NCBI GenBank assembly: GCA_020638905.1
Contig: JACKHP010000004.1
Location: forward strand, 199,995 to 263,994
Direction of reading: 5' to 3'
DNA from: Planctomycetota bacterium
GTDB taxonomy: Bacteria > Planctomycetota > B15-G4
Length of the DNA: 64,000 bases
How positions within the stretch are numbered: the first letter of the stretch is position 1; the number at the start of each line of letters is the position of its first letter. Made by a program: the position numbers and the translations under genes. The notes under the pieces were generated by a model, which saw only the letters and a program-made list of their open reading frames with translations, had not been told where the DNA came from and ran no database searches. Shown here piece by piece: positions 1-8,968 of this stretch.

Positions 1-171
1 GCGCCCTGGCTGGCGCCCGTGCCCCACCGTGGACGCCGCAACGAACCCGCCTTCGTGGCCCACGTGGCCGAGGTCCTGGCGACCGTGCGCGGCGAGGAGC
101 TCGAGGGCCTCGCCGAGCGCTGTTCACGCAACGCAGCCGCGCTCTTCGGCTTCGACCTCGCCGGGTCCTGA
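1..171 (+). CDS. tatD: TatD family metal-dependent nuclease, C-terminal end (partial)
   Basis: Frame 1 is open from the window edge to a TGA at 169-171 and gives the last 56 residues of a protein whose 5' part lies outside the window. It opens with [16 protein letters not shown], which matches the conserved C-terminal block of TatD DNases (TDxP[WY]L.P.P.RG..NEP). The usual closing helix follows ([19 protein letters not shown]). Family members are TIM-barrel, metal-dependent 3'-5' exonucleases or hydrolases. Only this tail can be judged, so the metal ligands upstream are unseen. It converges on the EF-G-like gene, with 26 bp between the stop codons. Confidence 0.75.
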   Translation, partial: APWLAPVPHRGRRNEPAFVAHVAEVLATVRGEELEGLAERCSRNAAALFGFDLAGS

Positions 172-176
172 AGGAC

Positions 177-194
177 GGCCGCGCCGTGGCGGCC
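177..194. terminator. Small hairpin between convergent genes
   Basis: GGCCGC, a 6-nt loop and GCGGCC form a perfect 6-bp GC stem in the 26-bp gap between the TatD and EF-G-like stop codons. The position suits a bidirectional terminator. There is no clear T-tract on either side, so this is a weak call. Confidence 0.4.
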
Positions 195-197
195 CGG

Positions 198-2207
198 TCA
201 GTCCTCCTCGTCGGCCGGCTTGTACTCGGCCATGACCTCCTGCTGCACGTTCGGCGGCATGACCTCGTAGTCGTGGAAGTGGCTCGAGAACGAGCCCTGC
301 CCGTGCGTGAGCGAGTTCAGCACGGTGGGGTACGTGAGCACCTCCTTCTGCGGCACGCGCGCCTTGACGATCTGGGCGCTGCCGATCGAGTCCATGCCGC
401 TGATGTGGCCGCGACGACCGGTCATGTCGGAGGTGATCGCCCCCATGTACTCGGAGGGCACCGCCACCTCGACGTCGAGCAGCGGCTCGAGCAGCACCGG
501 CCGCGCCTTCTGGAAGGCGTCCTTGAACGCGCGTCCGCCGGCCATCTTGAACGAGGCCTCGTCGGAGTCGACGTCGTGGAACTTGCCGTCGGTCAGGTGC
601 ACCGCGACGTCGACCACCGGGTAGCCGGCGATGATGCCGCGCTTCATGACCTCGTGGATGCCCTTCTCGACCGCGGGGATGTACTGCTTGGGCACCGAGC
701 CTCCCACGGTGTCGTCGACGAAGACGAGCCCCGAGCCGCGCTCGCCCGGCTTGACCGTCAGGAACACCTCGGCGAACTGGCCGCGTCCACCGGTCTGCTT
801 CTTGTGCCGGTGGTGACCGTCGGCCGCGCTCGTGATCGTCTCCTTGAGCGGCACGCGCGGGATCTTCACCTTGATCGCGACCTTGGTCAGGTCGGTGATG
901 CGCCTGAGGTGCGTCTCGATGTGCACCGCCGTCACGCCGTGCACCACGAGTTCGCCGGTGGCCTCGTGCCGCTCGAAGGTGAAGGTCGGGTCCTCGGAGG
1001 CGGCGCGTCGCAGGGACGTGGCCAGCTTGACGTCGTCGGCGTGGTTCTCGGGCTCGATCGAACGCGCCGCCATGGTGGGCGGCACCGCGACCGGCGCGAA
1101 GACGCGCTCGGTGTGCTCGGCGAGGGTATCGGAGGTCTCGACGTCCTCGAGCTTGGCCACGGCGATGATGTCGCCGGCCACCGCCTTGTCGACGCCCGTG
1201 TGGTCCTTGCCCTGCATGACCTGCAGGTTCGACAGGCGCACCGACTTGCCCGTGCGCGGCACGGTCAGGTTCTGTCCCGCGTGGAGTTCGCCGGAGACCA
1301 CGCGCAGCAGGCACAGCTTGCCCACGTACGGGTCGATGATCGTCTTGAAGACGAAGGCCGAGTTGCCCTCGGCGTCGGCGGTCACCGGAGCACCCGACAC
1401 GTCGGCCACGCCCGGTCCGTCGAGCGGCGAGGGGAATACCTCGCGGGCGAAGTCGAGGAACTCGTCGACGCCGCGCGCGTCGGTGCCGCAGACCGCGAAC
1501 ACGGGGACGATGTCGCCCGTCACCATCGAGCGCCTCACGAGCGTCACGATCTGCTCGCGCGAAGGGGTCACGTCCTCTTCGAGGAAGCGCATCATCGCCT
1601 CCTCGTCGATCTCGACGGCGGCCTCGACGAGCGCCGCCGCAGCCTCTCCGAGCGGGCCTTCGCCGCTGCCGTCGAGGGGCACCGCCGCCACTCCGTCGAA
1701 CGCGGGACCGGTGCCCTTGGGCAGCGTGACCGGCAGGAAGCGGGCTCCCATGTTGTCGTGCATCGACTTCAGGAAGGCGTCGAAGTCGCACTCCTGGTCG
1801 ACGTGCGTGATGACCACGGCATGCGCGCGTCCGGTCGAGACCGTGTGCTGCCAGCGCTTGACGTCCTGGAACGTGAGACCGTGATGCCCGTTGAGGCACA
1901 ACACCGCCGTCTCGCTCGCGGCCAGGGCGGCGCACGCCTCGCCGACGTAGTCGGGATAGCCCGGCGCGTCGAGCAGCTGATAGCGCACCCCGCCGTGCTC
2001 GGCGTACATGCAGGCCAGCCGGATCGAGTGCTGCTTCTCGTGCTCGTCGGGATAGGTGTCGGAGACGGTCGTGCCGTCGGGCACCGTGCCCATGCGGCCG
2101 ATGACGCCGGCCCTGAAGAGGATCGCCTCGCAGAGAGACGTCTTGCCCGTTCCTCCCGCACCCACGAAGGCCACGTTGCGGATGTCGGCCGGCCCATGCT
2201 TGCCCAT
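198..2207 (-). CDS. Elongation factor G-like GTPase (EF-G2 type)
   Basis: A 669-residue protein with the full EF-G domain order: N-terminal GTPase, domain II (around PYVGKLCLLRV), domain III, a domain IV containing GGRGQFAEV, and a C-terminal domain V. The P-loop GAGGTGKTS is at residues 16-24 and G3 (DAPG) at 80-83. G4 is THVD at 134-137 instead of NKxD, and the switch I 'RGITI' is replaced by KQHSI. These changes are typical of EF-G-like paralogues rather than the canonical translocase. The start at MGKHG (ATG, 2207) was chosen because the P-loop then lies at the normal distance; an in-frame ATG at 2261 would add 18 unconserved residues. The role is probably translation-related, but its exact job is unknown. 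Confidence 0.88.
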   Translation of the reverse strand: MGKHGPADIRNVAFVGAGGTGKTSLCEAILFRAGVIGRMGTVPDGTTVSDTYPDEHEKQHSIRLACMYAEHGGVRYQLLDAPGYPDYVGEACAALAASETAVLCLNGHHGLTFQDVKRWQHTVSTGRAHAVVITHVDQECDFDAFLKSMHDNMGARFLPVTLPKGTGPAFDGVAAVPLDGSGEGPLGEAAAALVEAAVEIDEEAMMRFLEEDVTPSREQIVTLVRRSMVTGDIVPVFAVCGTDARGVDEFLDFAREVFPSPLDGPGVADVSGAPVTADAEGNSAFVFKTIIDPYVGKLCLLRVVSGELHAGQNLTVPRTGKSVRLSNLQVMQGKDHTGVDKAVAGDIIAVAKLEDVETSDTLAEHTERVFAPVAVPPTMAARSIEPENHADDVKLATSLRRAASEDPTFTFERHEATGELVVHGVTAVHIETHLRRITDLTKVAIKVKIPRVPLKETITSAADGHHRHKKQTGGRGQFAEVFLTVKPGERGSGLVFVDDTVGGSVPKQYIPAVEKGIHEVMKRGIIAGYPVVDVAVHLTDGKFHDVDSDEASFKMAGGRAFKDAFQKARPVLLEPLLDVEVAVPSEYMGAITSDMTGRRGHISGMDSIGSAQIVKARVPQKEVLTYPTVLNSLTHGQGSFSSHFHDYEVMPPNVQQEVMAEYKPADEED

Positions 2208-2289
2208 GGTTCCCAGATCCTCCGTACGAGCTGCGGTGAGTAGAGCGCCGCTGAGGCACAAGAAGGCTAGGGTGCCTCTGAGCGCTCCG

Positions 2290-3180
2290 TCAAGATACCG
2301 GGAGGATTCTTTGGAAGACCTCCCACGTCGAACCCGGCCAGAGGAGCTCGACGACGACTCCCGCCGAGAGGAACGGCCCGAACGGGATGCCGACCACGTC
2401 GTCGCGCTTCCGCAACGCAGCCAGGATCTTGAGCACGATGCCGACCAGCGCGCCGATGAAGCACGCCGCCAGGATCGCGAGCAACGCAGACTCGGCGCCG
2501 AGCACCGTGCCGGTGAAGGCCATCCACTTCACGTCGCCGAGTCCCATCGCGTCGTCGACCCCGGCGGCCTCGATGCGCTTGCGCAGGAAGATGTTGCCGA
2601 CCTTGCCCACCAGCCACAGGCTGCCGCCTCCGGCGAGCGCGCCGAGCAACCCGGCGATCATCGAGGACGTGTGCGGCGACGACGCGCGCCAGGCGGCGTG
2701 GGTCATGTGCAGACCGGGCAGCGCGAACGACGCGGCCAGTCCCAGCGCGATGCCGGGCAGGGTGATCGCGTCGGGGATGATCGTGTGCTCGAGGTCGATG
2801 GCCGAGATCACGACGCAGCACGTGGTCACGGCCAGGTACACGGCGAGTCGCCCGAGGGCCGCGCCGTCCTCGGGCGGGTGGCGCCACCAGACGAGCAGGA
2901 ACAGTGCTCCCACGAGCAACTCGACCGCCGGGTAGCGCCACGGGATGGGCGTGCTGCAGTAGCGGCAGCGGCGTCCCAGCACGATCCAGGAGGCGACGGG
3001 CACGTTGTCCGACCAGGCCAGCGTCTTGCGGCAGCTCGGGCAGAACGATCGCGCCGGGCTCATGACCGACAACCCGCTGAGCGGCAGCCGATAGATGGCC
3101 ACGTTGGCGAAGCTGCCCACCGAGAGTCCCAGCAGCACTGCGAGTCCGGGACCGAGCCAACCGTGCACGAGCATGTCCAT
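2290..3180 (-). CDS. Prepilin peptidase (A24 leader peptidase/N-methyltransferase)
   Basis: A 296-residue integral membrane aspartic protease that cleaves and N-methylates type IV prepilins or type II secretion pseudopilins. The N-terminal GSFANVAIYRLP motif is followed by a four-cysteine zinc site (C47/C50 and C72/C75). The catalytic aspartates are D129 (SAIDLEHT) and D216 in the GxGD motif (MGLGDVKW). Seven or eight hydrophobic segments are visible. ATG at 3180 was chosen; ATG at 3174 is equally placed, and the longer open frame upstream is arginine-rich shadow sequence. No pilin or secretion operon is adjacent. The only possible secretion partner in the window is the GspC-like PDZ protein at 19911-20996. 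Confidence 0.93.
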   Translation of the reverse strand: MDMLVHGWLGPGLAVLLGLSVGSFANVAIYRLPLSGLSVMSPARSFCPSCRKTLAWSDNVPVASWIVLGRRCRYCSTPIPWRYPAVELLVGALFLLVWWRHPPEDGAALGRLAVYLAVTTCCVVISAIDLEHTIIPDAITLPGIALGLAASFALPGLHMTHAAWRASSPHTSSMIAGLLGALAGGGSLWLVGKVGNIFLRKRIEAAGVDDAMGLGDVKWMAFTGTVLGAESALLAILAACFIGALVGIVLKILAALRKRDDVVGIPFGPFLSAGVVVELLWPGSTWEVFQRILPVS

Positions 3181-3248
3181 GGCGCGGATGGTAGCAACGT
3201 CGGCGCTGCGGATCGCCTGTGCCTCGTCGCCCGCCGCGGTGCCGACGA

Positions 3249-4019
3249 TCAGCTTCCGGCGGCGCTCAGCAGGAGTTCGAGGCGCGGCTCGGGAGCGCGC
3301 CCGGCCAGCGACCGCAGGGCCAGCCGGCGCGTCCTGAGACGCACCGGCAGCTCGAGTCCCGCGAGGTCGAGCACGACCTCGCTGGAGGTGCCGACGACAC
3401 TCCACCTGACGCCCGGTCGCACGGCCGGCAGCTCGGCCTCCCCGCGCACCGGGAAGAGTGGCACGCCGTCGCCCGTGACGCTCGGCGGATCGAGCACGCC
3501 GTCGAAGCGCAGCACGAGGTCGGCGCCGTCCGGCAACTCGACGACCGACGAAGAGGACGCCACCGCACCGCCCGCCGAGGGCCGAGCCTCCCATGCGACG
3601 AGGCGCAGTCCGCCCTCGGGAGCATCCTCGAGCACGGGACGCACCTCGAACGCAGCTCTCGCCGGGGGCATCACCCCGCCGTCACGGGCGGCGAGCCCCA
3701 CGAGCGACGGGCCGGCGGCGACCTCGACCGAGACGCGCCGCGGCGGATCGGCGAGCAGCGCCGCGTCGACCACGAGGCGGATCACGAGGCGAGGTCCGTC
3801 GAGGCGCGTCCGCGCGGCGAGGATCCGTCCGCGGGCGTCGCTCACGCGCACCGCATCGTCGGTGAGCGTGAGCGGATCGGGCTCGCGCTCGAGGCGCAGC
3901 ACGAAGGCCCCGTTGAGCGCGACGGTACGGGTCGCTGCGACGCCCGGCGAGCGCTCGCCGCACGCGGCGAGCAGAGCGAGCACGACGACTCGCCCGCAGA
4001 GCGCGGCGACGCGGCTCAG
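3249..4019 (-). CDS. Small secreted lipoprotein, Ig-like fold, probable CTG start
   Basis: About 256 residues. The N-terminus reads as a lipoprotein signal: Arg at positions 3 and 10, a hydrophobic stretch VVVLALL, then lipobox LAAC with Cys at 20. The body consists of beta-rich segments such as DPLTLTDDAVRVSDARGRILAA, resembling bacterial Ig-like (Big_5/SbsA) modules. No ATG, GTG or TTG is suitably placed. The best start is CTG at 4019, which overlaps the TGA of the upstream giant lipoprotein as CTGA; an internal GTG would leave too short a signal peptide. It is the last gene of a translationally coupled lipoprotein operon. Function unknown, probably periplasmic or at the cell surface. Confidence 0.65.
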   Translation of the reverse strand: MSRVAALCGRVVVLALLAACGERSPGVAATRTVALNGAFVLRLEREPDPLTLTDDAVRVSDARGRILAARTRLDGPRLVIRLVVDAALLADPPRRVSVEVAAGPSLVGLAARDGGVMPPARAAFEVRPVLEDAPEGGLRLVAWEARPSAGGAVASSSSVVELPDGADLVLRFDGVLDPPSVTGDGVPLFPVRGEAELPAVRPGVRWSVVGTSSEVVLDLAGLELPVRLRTRRLALRSLAGRAPEPRLELLLSAAGS

Positions 4020-7000
4020 TAGACGGCCCTCAGGCGCAACTGGTCGACCAGCGGACGGTAGCTGTCGAGTCCGAACGGGAACGTGGTGACGTCGGCCCCC
4101 AGGTCGAACAGCACGCGGAAGCGCACGAGCGGGTAGCCCGAGAGCGCCGTCAGGTCGGTGACCCAGTCGGTGAGCGTGTCGGGATCGGGCACGTGCGAGC
4201 CGGCTCGGATGGCGTAGGCGCCCTGGAAGCGCACCACCACGCGCGCGTTGTCGGTGACCGCGTTGTCGATCGAGAACTCGGGCGAGTCGACCTTGATGTC
4301 GTTGTACGAAGGGTCGGGCGGCGAGCCGCCACCGTACAGGCCCGGATCGAACGCGGGGCCGCCGGTGTTCGCCACGAAGTGCGCGGGCGTCGTCGGCACC
4401 TTCGAACCGGTGACGACCTGGCCCGACTTGCCCGACGGGACGGGCCCGGTCGCCGCGTTGTACGTGCCGTGCAGCGCCTCGAAGAACGGCGGCAGCAGTC
4501 CGTCGCCGTCGCGGGCGCGGGTCGCCACGCCGTTGAAGTCGATCCAGCGCGAGGTTCCCTGGCTCACGTAGCCGAACGGCGGCGGCGCGATGCCCGGCGG
4601 GACGACCGGCATGCGGTCGATCAGGTTGGACGGGTCGAACACGAGTTCGCCGTCGACCTCGACGAGTGGCGGGGTGCCGTCGGGCTTGACGAGGTCGATG
4701 CTGAACGGGATCTGCTGACCCGCGAACGTCGTGCCCGGCAGCCCGTCGGGGAAGGGCTCCGGCATGTTGTTCTCGATGCTCTTCGTCCACTGACCGGAGG
4801 AGTTGAACACCTTGGTGTAGCCGAAGTACTGGTCGAACACGGCCTCGGGCGTGGGTTCGACGACCACGTGCTGCCCCGATCCCGGCGGGTACTCCATGAC
4901 CTTGCTGTCGAACCACAGGTCGCCGGAACCCTCGGGGTACTCGTTGACCGGCCCCATGCCGTTCAGGCCGTCGTCGCTGGGGATGATCGGCGGGTAGGTG
5001 CCGTTCACGACGTAGTAGCGATCCTTGCTGCCCTCGGGCGCGAAGTACCGGTAGTGCAGCATGTCGATGTAGCGCAGCTCGTCGGGCGGGTATGCGTTCG
5101 GGTTCGGACCGCCCCAGGCCGTGTGCTCCGCCTGCGAACCGGTCTCGATCACGCCGGTCCACTTGCCGAGCTTGAGGATCGCGCGCTTGCGGGCGAACGC
5201 GAAGGCACCCTGTTCGATGATCGGGATGCCGCCGTCGCTGCCGGGCTGCAACTGGATGATTCCGAAGCCGCCCTGCCCACCGTCGCTGCGCGTCTGCTCG
5301 TAACGGAACGCGTCGAACGACGTCGTGTTGAGCGCGATCGTGCGGGCGTCACGACCCATGCCGCCGCCCACGTCGAGCGAGGCGCCCTCGTCGCCATCGG
5401 GGTCGATGAACCCCGCCTGCCGGTGTCCCGGGTCGGCCTCGAGGATCACGTCTCCGGAGGCCTGCAGGATGATCGCGCCGCCGCTGCCACCGCCGCCGCC
5501 GGCGCCGAAGATGCTGTTCTTGACCACCTCTCCGCCACCACCGTGACCACCGCTGCAGTCGATGTGACCGTGCTTGCCGATCAGGATGTCGCCGAAGCTG
5601 CGCAGCAGCACGGCACCCCCACCGCCGCCGCCGCCGCCGCCCTTGGCGTCGAGCGAGCAGGGCGAGAGGTACACGCCCACGAACAGCGCCGGGTAGCACG
5701 GAGGGCCGAACGGGAGCGGGTTGACCGGCAGGCCCGTCGGACCGTTGCCCCACAGCGAATGCCGCATGCTGTCGATGCGCGTGCCGCCGCCGCCTCCGCC
5801 CTGGCCGCCGAAGAGCACGCTGACCTCGCCCTCGGCGCCGATGAAGTCGTTCGACGGATCGCCGTCGGTGAAGTACCCGGGGCTGCCCGCGCCGCCCGGC
5901 TGCTTGCGCGACGGGTTCTCGGGCGTGCCTTCGAGGTACACGCACTGCAGCGGCGTGATCGGCTGGCCACCGCACCAGAAGTTCTCGTCGTTGCCGTACG
6001 TCGCGTCGTGGATCTTGTCGTTCAGCGGGCACTTGCTGAACGGGAACCACGTGCTGCTGCTCTGCACGAGGTAGGCACCCGAGCCGTCGAAGGCCTGGTC
6101 ACCCCGGAAGAAGTAGCCGCCTCCGCCGCCGCCCGGCGGCCGGTGGTACTCGTTGTTGTCGGCGTTGTCGAGCTTGGGGTAGCCGGCCGCGTTGGGCTCG
6201 TAGCCGATCGTCGACAGGCCGCCGCCGCCGCCCACGGGCACGAAGATCACCTGACCGGTGGCGGTCACCACCGGGCCGAAGCCGTCCTCGGCGTGCTCGG
6301 GCGTCACGTACTGGTCGATCGTGCCCGGTCCGGTCGGGTCGAACAGCGTCGGTTGGGCGTCGCCACCACGACCGGCGCCCGCGCCGCCCGGACCACCCGG
6401 CACGGGCAGGAAGCCCGAGTCGAACGTGTCGTCGCTCAGTCCGGTGGTCCCGGAGAGGTCGAGCAGGCCGTGGATCTCGAGCGTGCGCGTCGCGGTGATC
6501 ACCAGCGGGCGCGTGCCACGCACGACCACCTGCACGCCCTCCGGGATGATGAAGTCGCGGAACACGAACTGTCCGCCGACGACGGTGATCGGGCTCGTGA
6601 TGCCGGGCGTCGAACCGTCGGCCAGCGGGAAGTTCTGCGCGTCGGTGTCGAGCAGCACGACGTGGAAGTTGGCGAACTGGACCGTCAGGTCGGCCTCGGG
6701 CGGATCGCCGGAGGCACGCGTGTACGCCACGTCGGGCTTGAAGTTGCTGTCGGCCGACGGCAGGAAGTCTCCCAGGGCCACGACCGACGGCACTCCGACC
6801 GAGGCCCGCAGACCGTCCGAGACGCTGCCCGACTGCGACTTGGCCCACTCGGCCCCGGGGTTCACGGTGGTGAAGGAGTCGTCCTCGAAGGACTTGTCCT
6901 CGAAGTCCTCGACGAACGCGTCGTCGAAGGGCGCGGTGCCCGTCGTGGGCGTCGACGTCGCCACGGAGAACAACGTCTTGCTGCCCAGCGGGGCCAGGGG

Positions 7001-8968
7001 ATGGTCGAGGTCGGCGTTCACGTCGCTCGTGCCGAAGAGCGAGGTCAGGTCGTGGCGCTGCATGACCGCGACGTCGGACCCGAACGGCAGCACGCCGTAC
7101 GGGTCGAGGCGCACCACGGCTCCCGACGCACCGTTCTCCACGAGCGTCGTCTCGACGTCGAGTTCGAGGAAGCCCACGTCGATCGCCAGGGCCGGGCTCT
7201 CGCTCACGGATCCGCTGAAACCGGCCACCTCGGACACGACCGTGGTGTCGCTGCCGCTGTCGAGATCGAGGCTCACGATCGAGTCGGCATCGCGATCGAG
7301 CACGAGCAGCTCATGCTCGGAGAGCAACGCCAAGTCGGCGTAGCCCGACGGCAGGCCGTCGAGCAGCATATCGTCGGACGAGCCGCTGAACGTCCCGTCG
7401 TCGACACCGAAGTCGCCGTCGGAGTCGAAGTCGATCGGGGCCAGGCGGATGATCGACGTCGTGCTCGCCCCGCCGACGTGCGCCAGCGCCAACAGGTCAC
7501 CGGTGGGCGACTGGACGAGATCGAGGATCTCGGGATCTTCGGGGGCCAGCGGGTCGGAGAGCGGCGCGCTCAGGAATCCCGACGTCCCGTCGCCCTGGGT
7601 GAGCGCCAGCAACACGGGCGGCCCGAGCGTCGGCGCGTCGAGCGTCGGGCGCTGGCGCACGTAGGACGGAAGCAACTCGACGATGCGACGCGTCGTGTGG
7701 TCGTACGCGACGAGCCGTCCGTCGATCAGCGTCGCGAGGGCGCCGATGTCGTCGAGCCCGGTGTCGAGCGCGACCGGGGCGTCGTCGCCGTCGACCGCCA
7801 TGAGTGCGAAGCGCGGATCGCCGAGGGCGTGATCGGCCAACGTGAGCAGGTCGGGACCGCCGTCGACCGGCAGCACCATGAAGAGCAGGGAGGGATCGCG
7901 CGCGAAAGCGATGGCCGAGGGGGTCGCGCTCAGGCCCGCGTCGGGATCGGGCAACGTGCCGCTGGCATCCGAATGCAGGAAGATGTCGGCGCCGGACGCG
8001 TCGACGGTCTCGCCCGCCGTGAGGCCGGAGACGGCGGCGAAGTCGGCCGGTGCACCGAACGTGCCTGCGAGCACCGTGTGCGTCACGGCGATGCGCGTGC
8101 CCTGCGCGCGCAGGAAGAACGTCGGGTCGACGTAGCCGTCCTGGTCGATGTCGCGTCCCGTGAGGTTCTTGGTCGTGGGCGACAGGGCGCGGTCGTAGGT
8201 GAGCAGGAACGTATCGGCTCCCGCGGGGAAGCGCGGGGCTCCCCCGCCGAGCGGCTCGTCCGACCACACCCCCGGAAAGAAGTCGCTGGCGCCGGCCGCG
8301 GGATCGCTCAGGGTCAGGGCCGGCGGGTCGTCGATGCCGGCCAGCGTCGGATAGTACGCGGCCGGGTTCGACGTCGTGCCGAACTTCACCTTGCCGCCCG
8401 GGCCCTTGAGGTTGCCCAGCGTGGTCGGACCGCTCGAGACGACCTGCGCCGTGTAGGTCGAGGCCGGCAGCAGACCCGGGATCGAAGACGCCGGCGCCGA
8501 GAGCTTGATCTGGATCGGCGAGGTCGGGACGAAGGGCCTGAACTGCACGGAGTTGCCGACGACGACGTACGTCCCCTTGGCCTGGATGTACGGCTGCGTC
8601 GCCGAGGCCTGCGCCTCGGGCGTCACCTCGCCGAAGGTGGTGTACACGGGCAGCGTGGTCGAGTTGAACGGCCCCGCCGGGACTCCGCTGAACGTGAACA
8701 CGACCGTGAGGTTGAGGGGAGCACCCAGCGTCGGGGGCACCGCCGTCAGGTCCTCGACGGGCGGCGTGCTCAACACGTCGCCGAGCGCCGTCAGGAACGT
8801 GATGCCCTCGAAGGTGACGCTCGCGGCGGAACCGGATCCGCCCCCGCCGCCGCCCCCGCCGCCGCCTCCCCCGCCCCCGCAGCCGAGCGGCAGCACGAGC
8901 AGCAGGACGATGCAGATCGGGACGCCGAGCGCGGCGGCCGACCGCGCGGGACGGGAGCCCCTGGTCAT
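4016..8968 (-). CDS. Giant glycine-rich surface lipoprotein (1650 residues)
   Basis: The N-terminus carries a positively charged segment, a hydrophobic core and lipobox LPLGC (Cys30), followed at once by 14 consecutive glycines that would act as a flexible tether. An Ig/Big_5-like region comes next (about residues 50-200). A propeller-like central part contains Asp-rich loops (DIDQDGYVDP, DFDSDGDFGVDDG) that could bind calcium. From about residue 750 there is a beta-helix-like region with Gly-rich turns (IHGLLDLSG, SGGHGGGG, GGGGGSGGAIILQASGDV). It is a paralogue of the 13016-17968 protein, with the same length and the same block order. It overlaps the upstream gene by ATGA and the downstream gene by CTGA. 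Probably a cell-envelope or adhesive protein; no enzymatic motif seen. Confidence 0.85.
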   Translation of the reverse strand: MTRGSRPARSAAALGVPICIVLLLVLPLGCGGGGGGGGGGGGGGSGSAASVTFEGITFLTALGDVLSTPPVEDLTAVPPTLGAPLNLTVVFTFSGVPAGPFNSTTLPVYTTFGEVTPEAQASATQPYIQAKGTYVVVGNSVQFRPFVPTSPIQIKLSAPASSIPGLLPASTYTAQVVSSGPTTLGNLKGPGGKVKFGTTSNPAAYYPTLAGIDDPPALTLSDPAAGASDFFPGVWSDEPLGGGAPRFPAGADTFLLTYDRALSPTTKNLTGRDIDQDGYVDPTFFLRAQGTRIAVTHTVLAGTFGAPADFAAVSGLTAGETVDASGADIFLHSDASGTLPDPDAGLSATPSAIAFARDPSLLFMVLPVDGGPDLLTLADHALGDPRFALMAVDGDDAPVALDTGLDDIGALATLIDGRLVAYDHTTRRIVELLPSYVRQRPTLDAPTLGPPVLLALTQGDGTSGFLSAPLSDPLAPEDPEILDLVQSPTGDLLALAHVGGASTTSIIRLAPIDFDSDGDFGVDDGTFSGSSDDMLLDGLPSGYADLALLSEHELLVLDRDADSIVSLDLDSGSDTTVVSEVAGFSGSVSESPALAIDVGFLELDVETTLVENGASGAVVRLDPYGVLPFGSDVAVMQRHDLTSLFGTSDVNADLDHPLAPLGSKTLFSVATSTPTTGTAPFDDAFVEDFEDKSFEDDSFTTVNPGAEWAKSQSGSVSDGLRASVGVPSVVALGDFLPSADSNFKPDVAYTRASGDPPEADLTVQFANFHVVLLDTDAQNFPLADGSTPGITSPITVVGGQFVFRDFIIPEGVQVVVRGTRPLVITATRTLEIHGLLDLSGTTGLSDDTFDSGFLPVPGGPGGAGAGRGGDAQPTLFDPTGPGTIDQYVTPEHAEDGFGPVVTATGQVIFVPVGGGGGLSTIGYEPNAAGYPKLDNADNNEYHRPPGGGGGGYFFRGDQAFDGSGAYLVQSSSTWFPFSKCPLNDKIHDATYGNDENFWCGGQPITPLQCVYLEGTPENPSRKQPGGAGSPGYFTDGDPSNDFIGAEGEVSVLFGGQGGGGGGTRIDSMRHSLWGNGPTGLPVNPLPFGPPCYPALFVGVYLSPCSLDAKGGGGGGGGGAVLLRSFGDILIGKHGHIDCSGGHGGGGEVVKNSIFGAGGGGGSGGAIILQASGDVILEADPGHRQAGFIDPDGDEGASLDVGGGMGRDARTIALNTTSFDAFRYEQTRSDGGQGGFGIIQLQPGSDGGIPIIEQGAFAFARKRAILKLGKWTGVIETGSQAEHTAWGGPNPNAYPPDELRYIDMLHYRYFAPEGSKDRYYVVNGTYPPIIPSDDGLNGMGPVNEYPEGSGDLWFDSKVMEYPPGSGQHVVVEPTPEAVFDQYFGYTKVFNSSGQWTKSIENNMPEPFPDGLPGTTFAGQQIPFSIDLVKPDGTPPLVEVDGELVFDPSNLIDRMPVVPPGIAPPPFGYVSQGTSRWIDFNGVATRARDGDGLLPPFFEALHGTYNAATGPVPSGKSGQVVTGSKVPTTPAHFVANTGGPAFDPGLYGGGSPPDPSYNDIKVDSPEFSIDNAVTDNARVVVRFQGAYAIRAGSHVPDPDTLTDWVTDLTALSGYPLVRFRVLFDLGADVTTFPFGLDSYRPLVDQLRLRAVY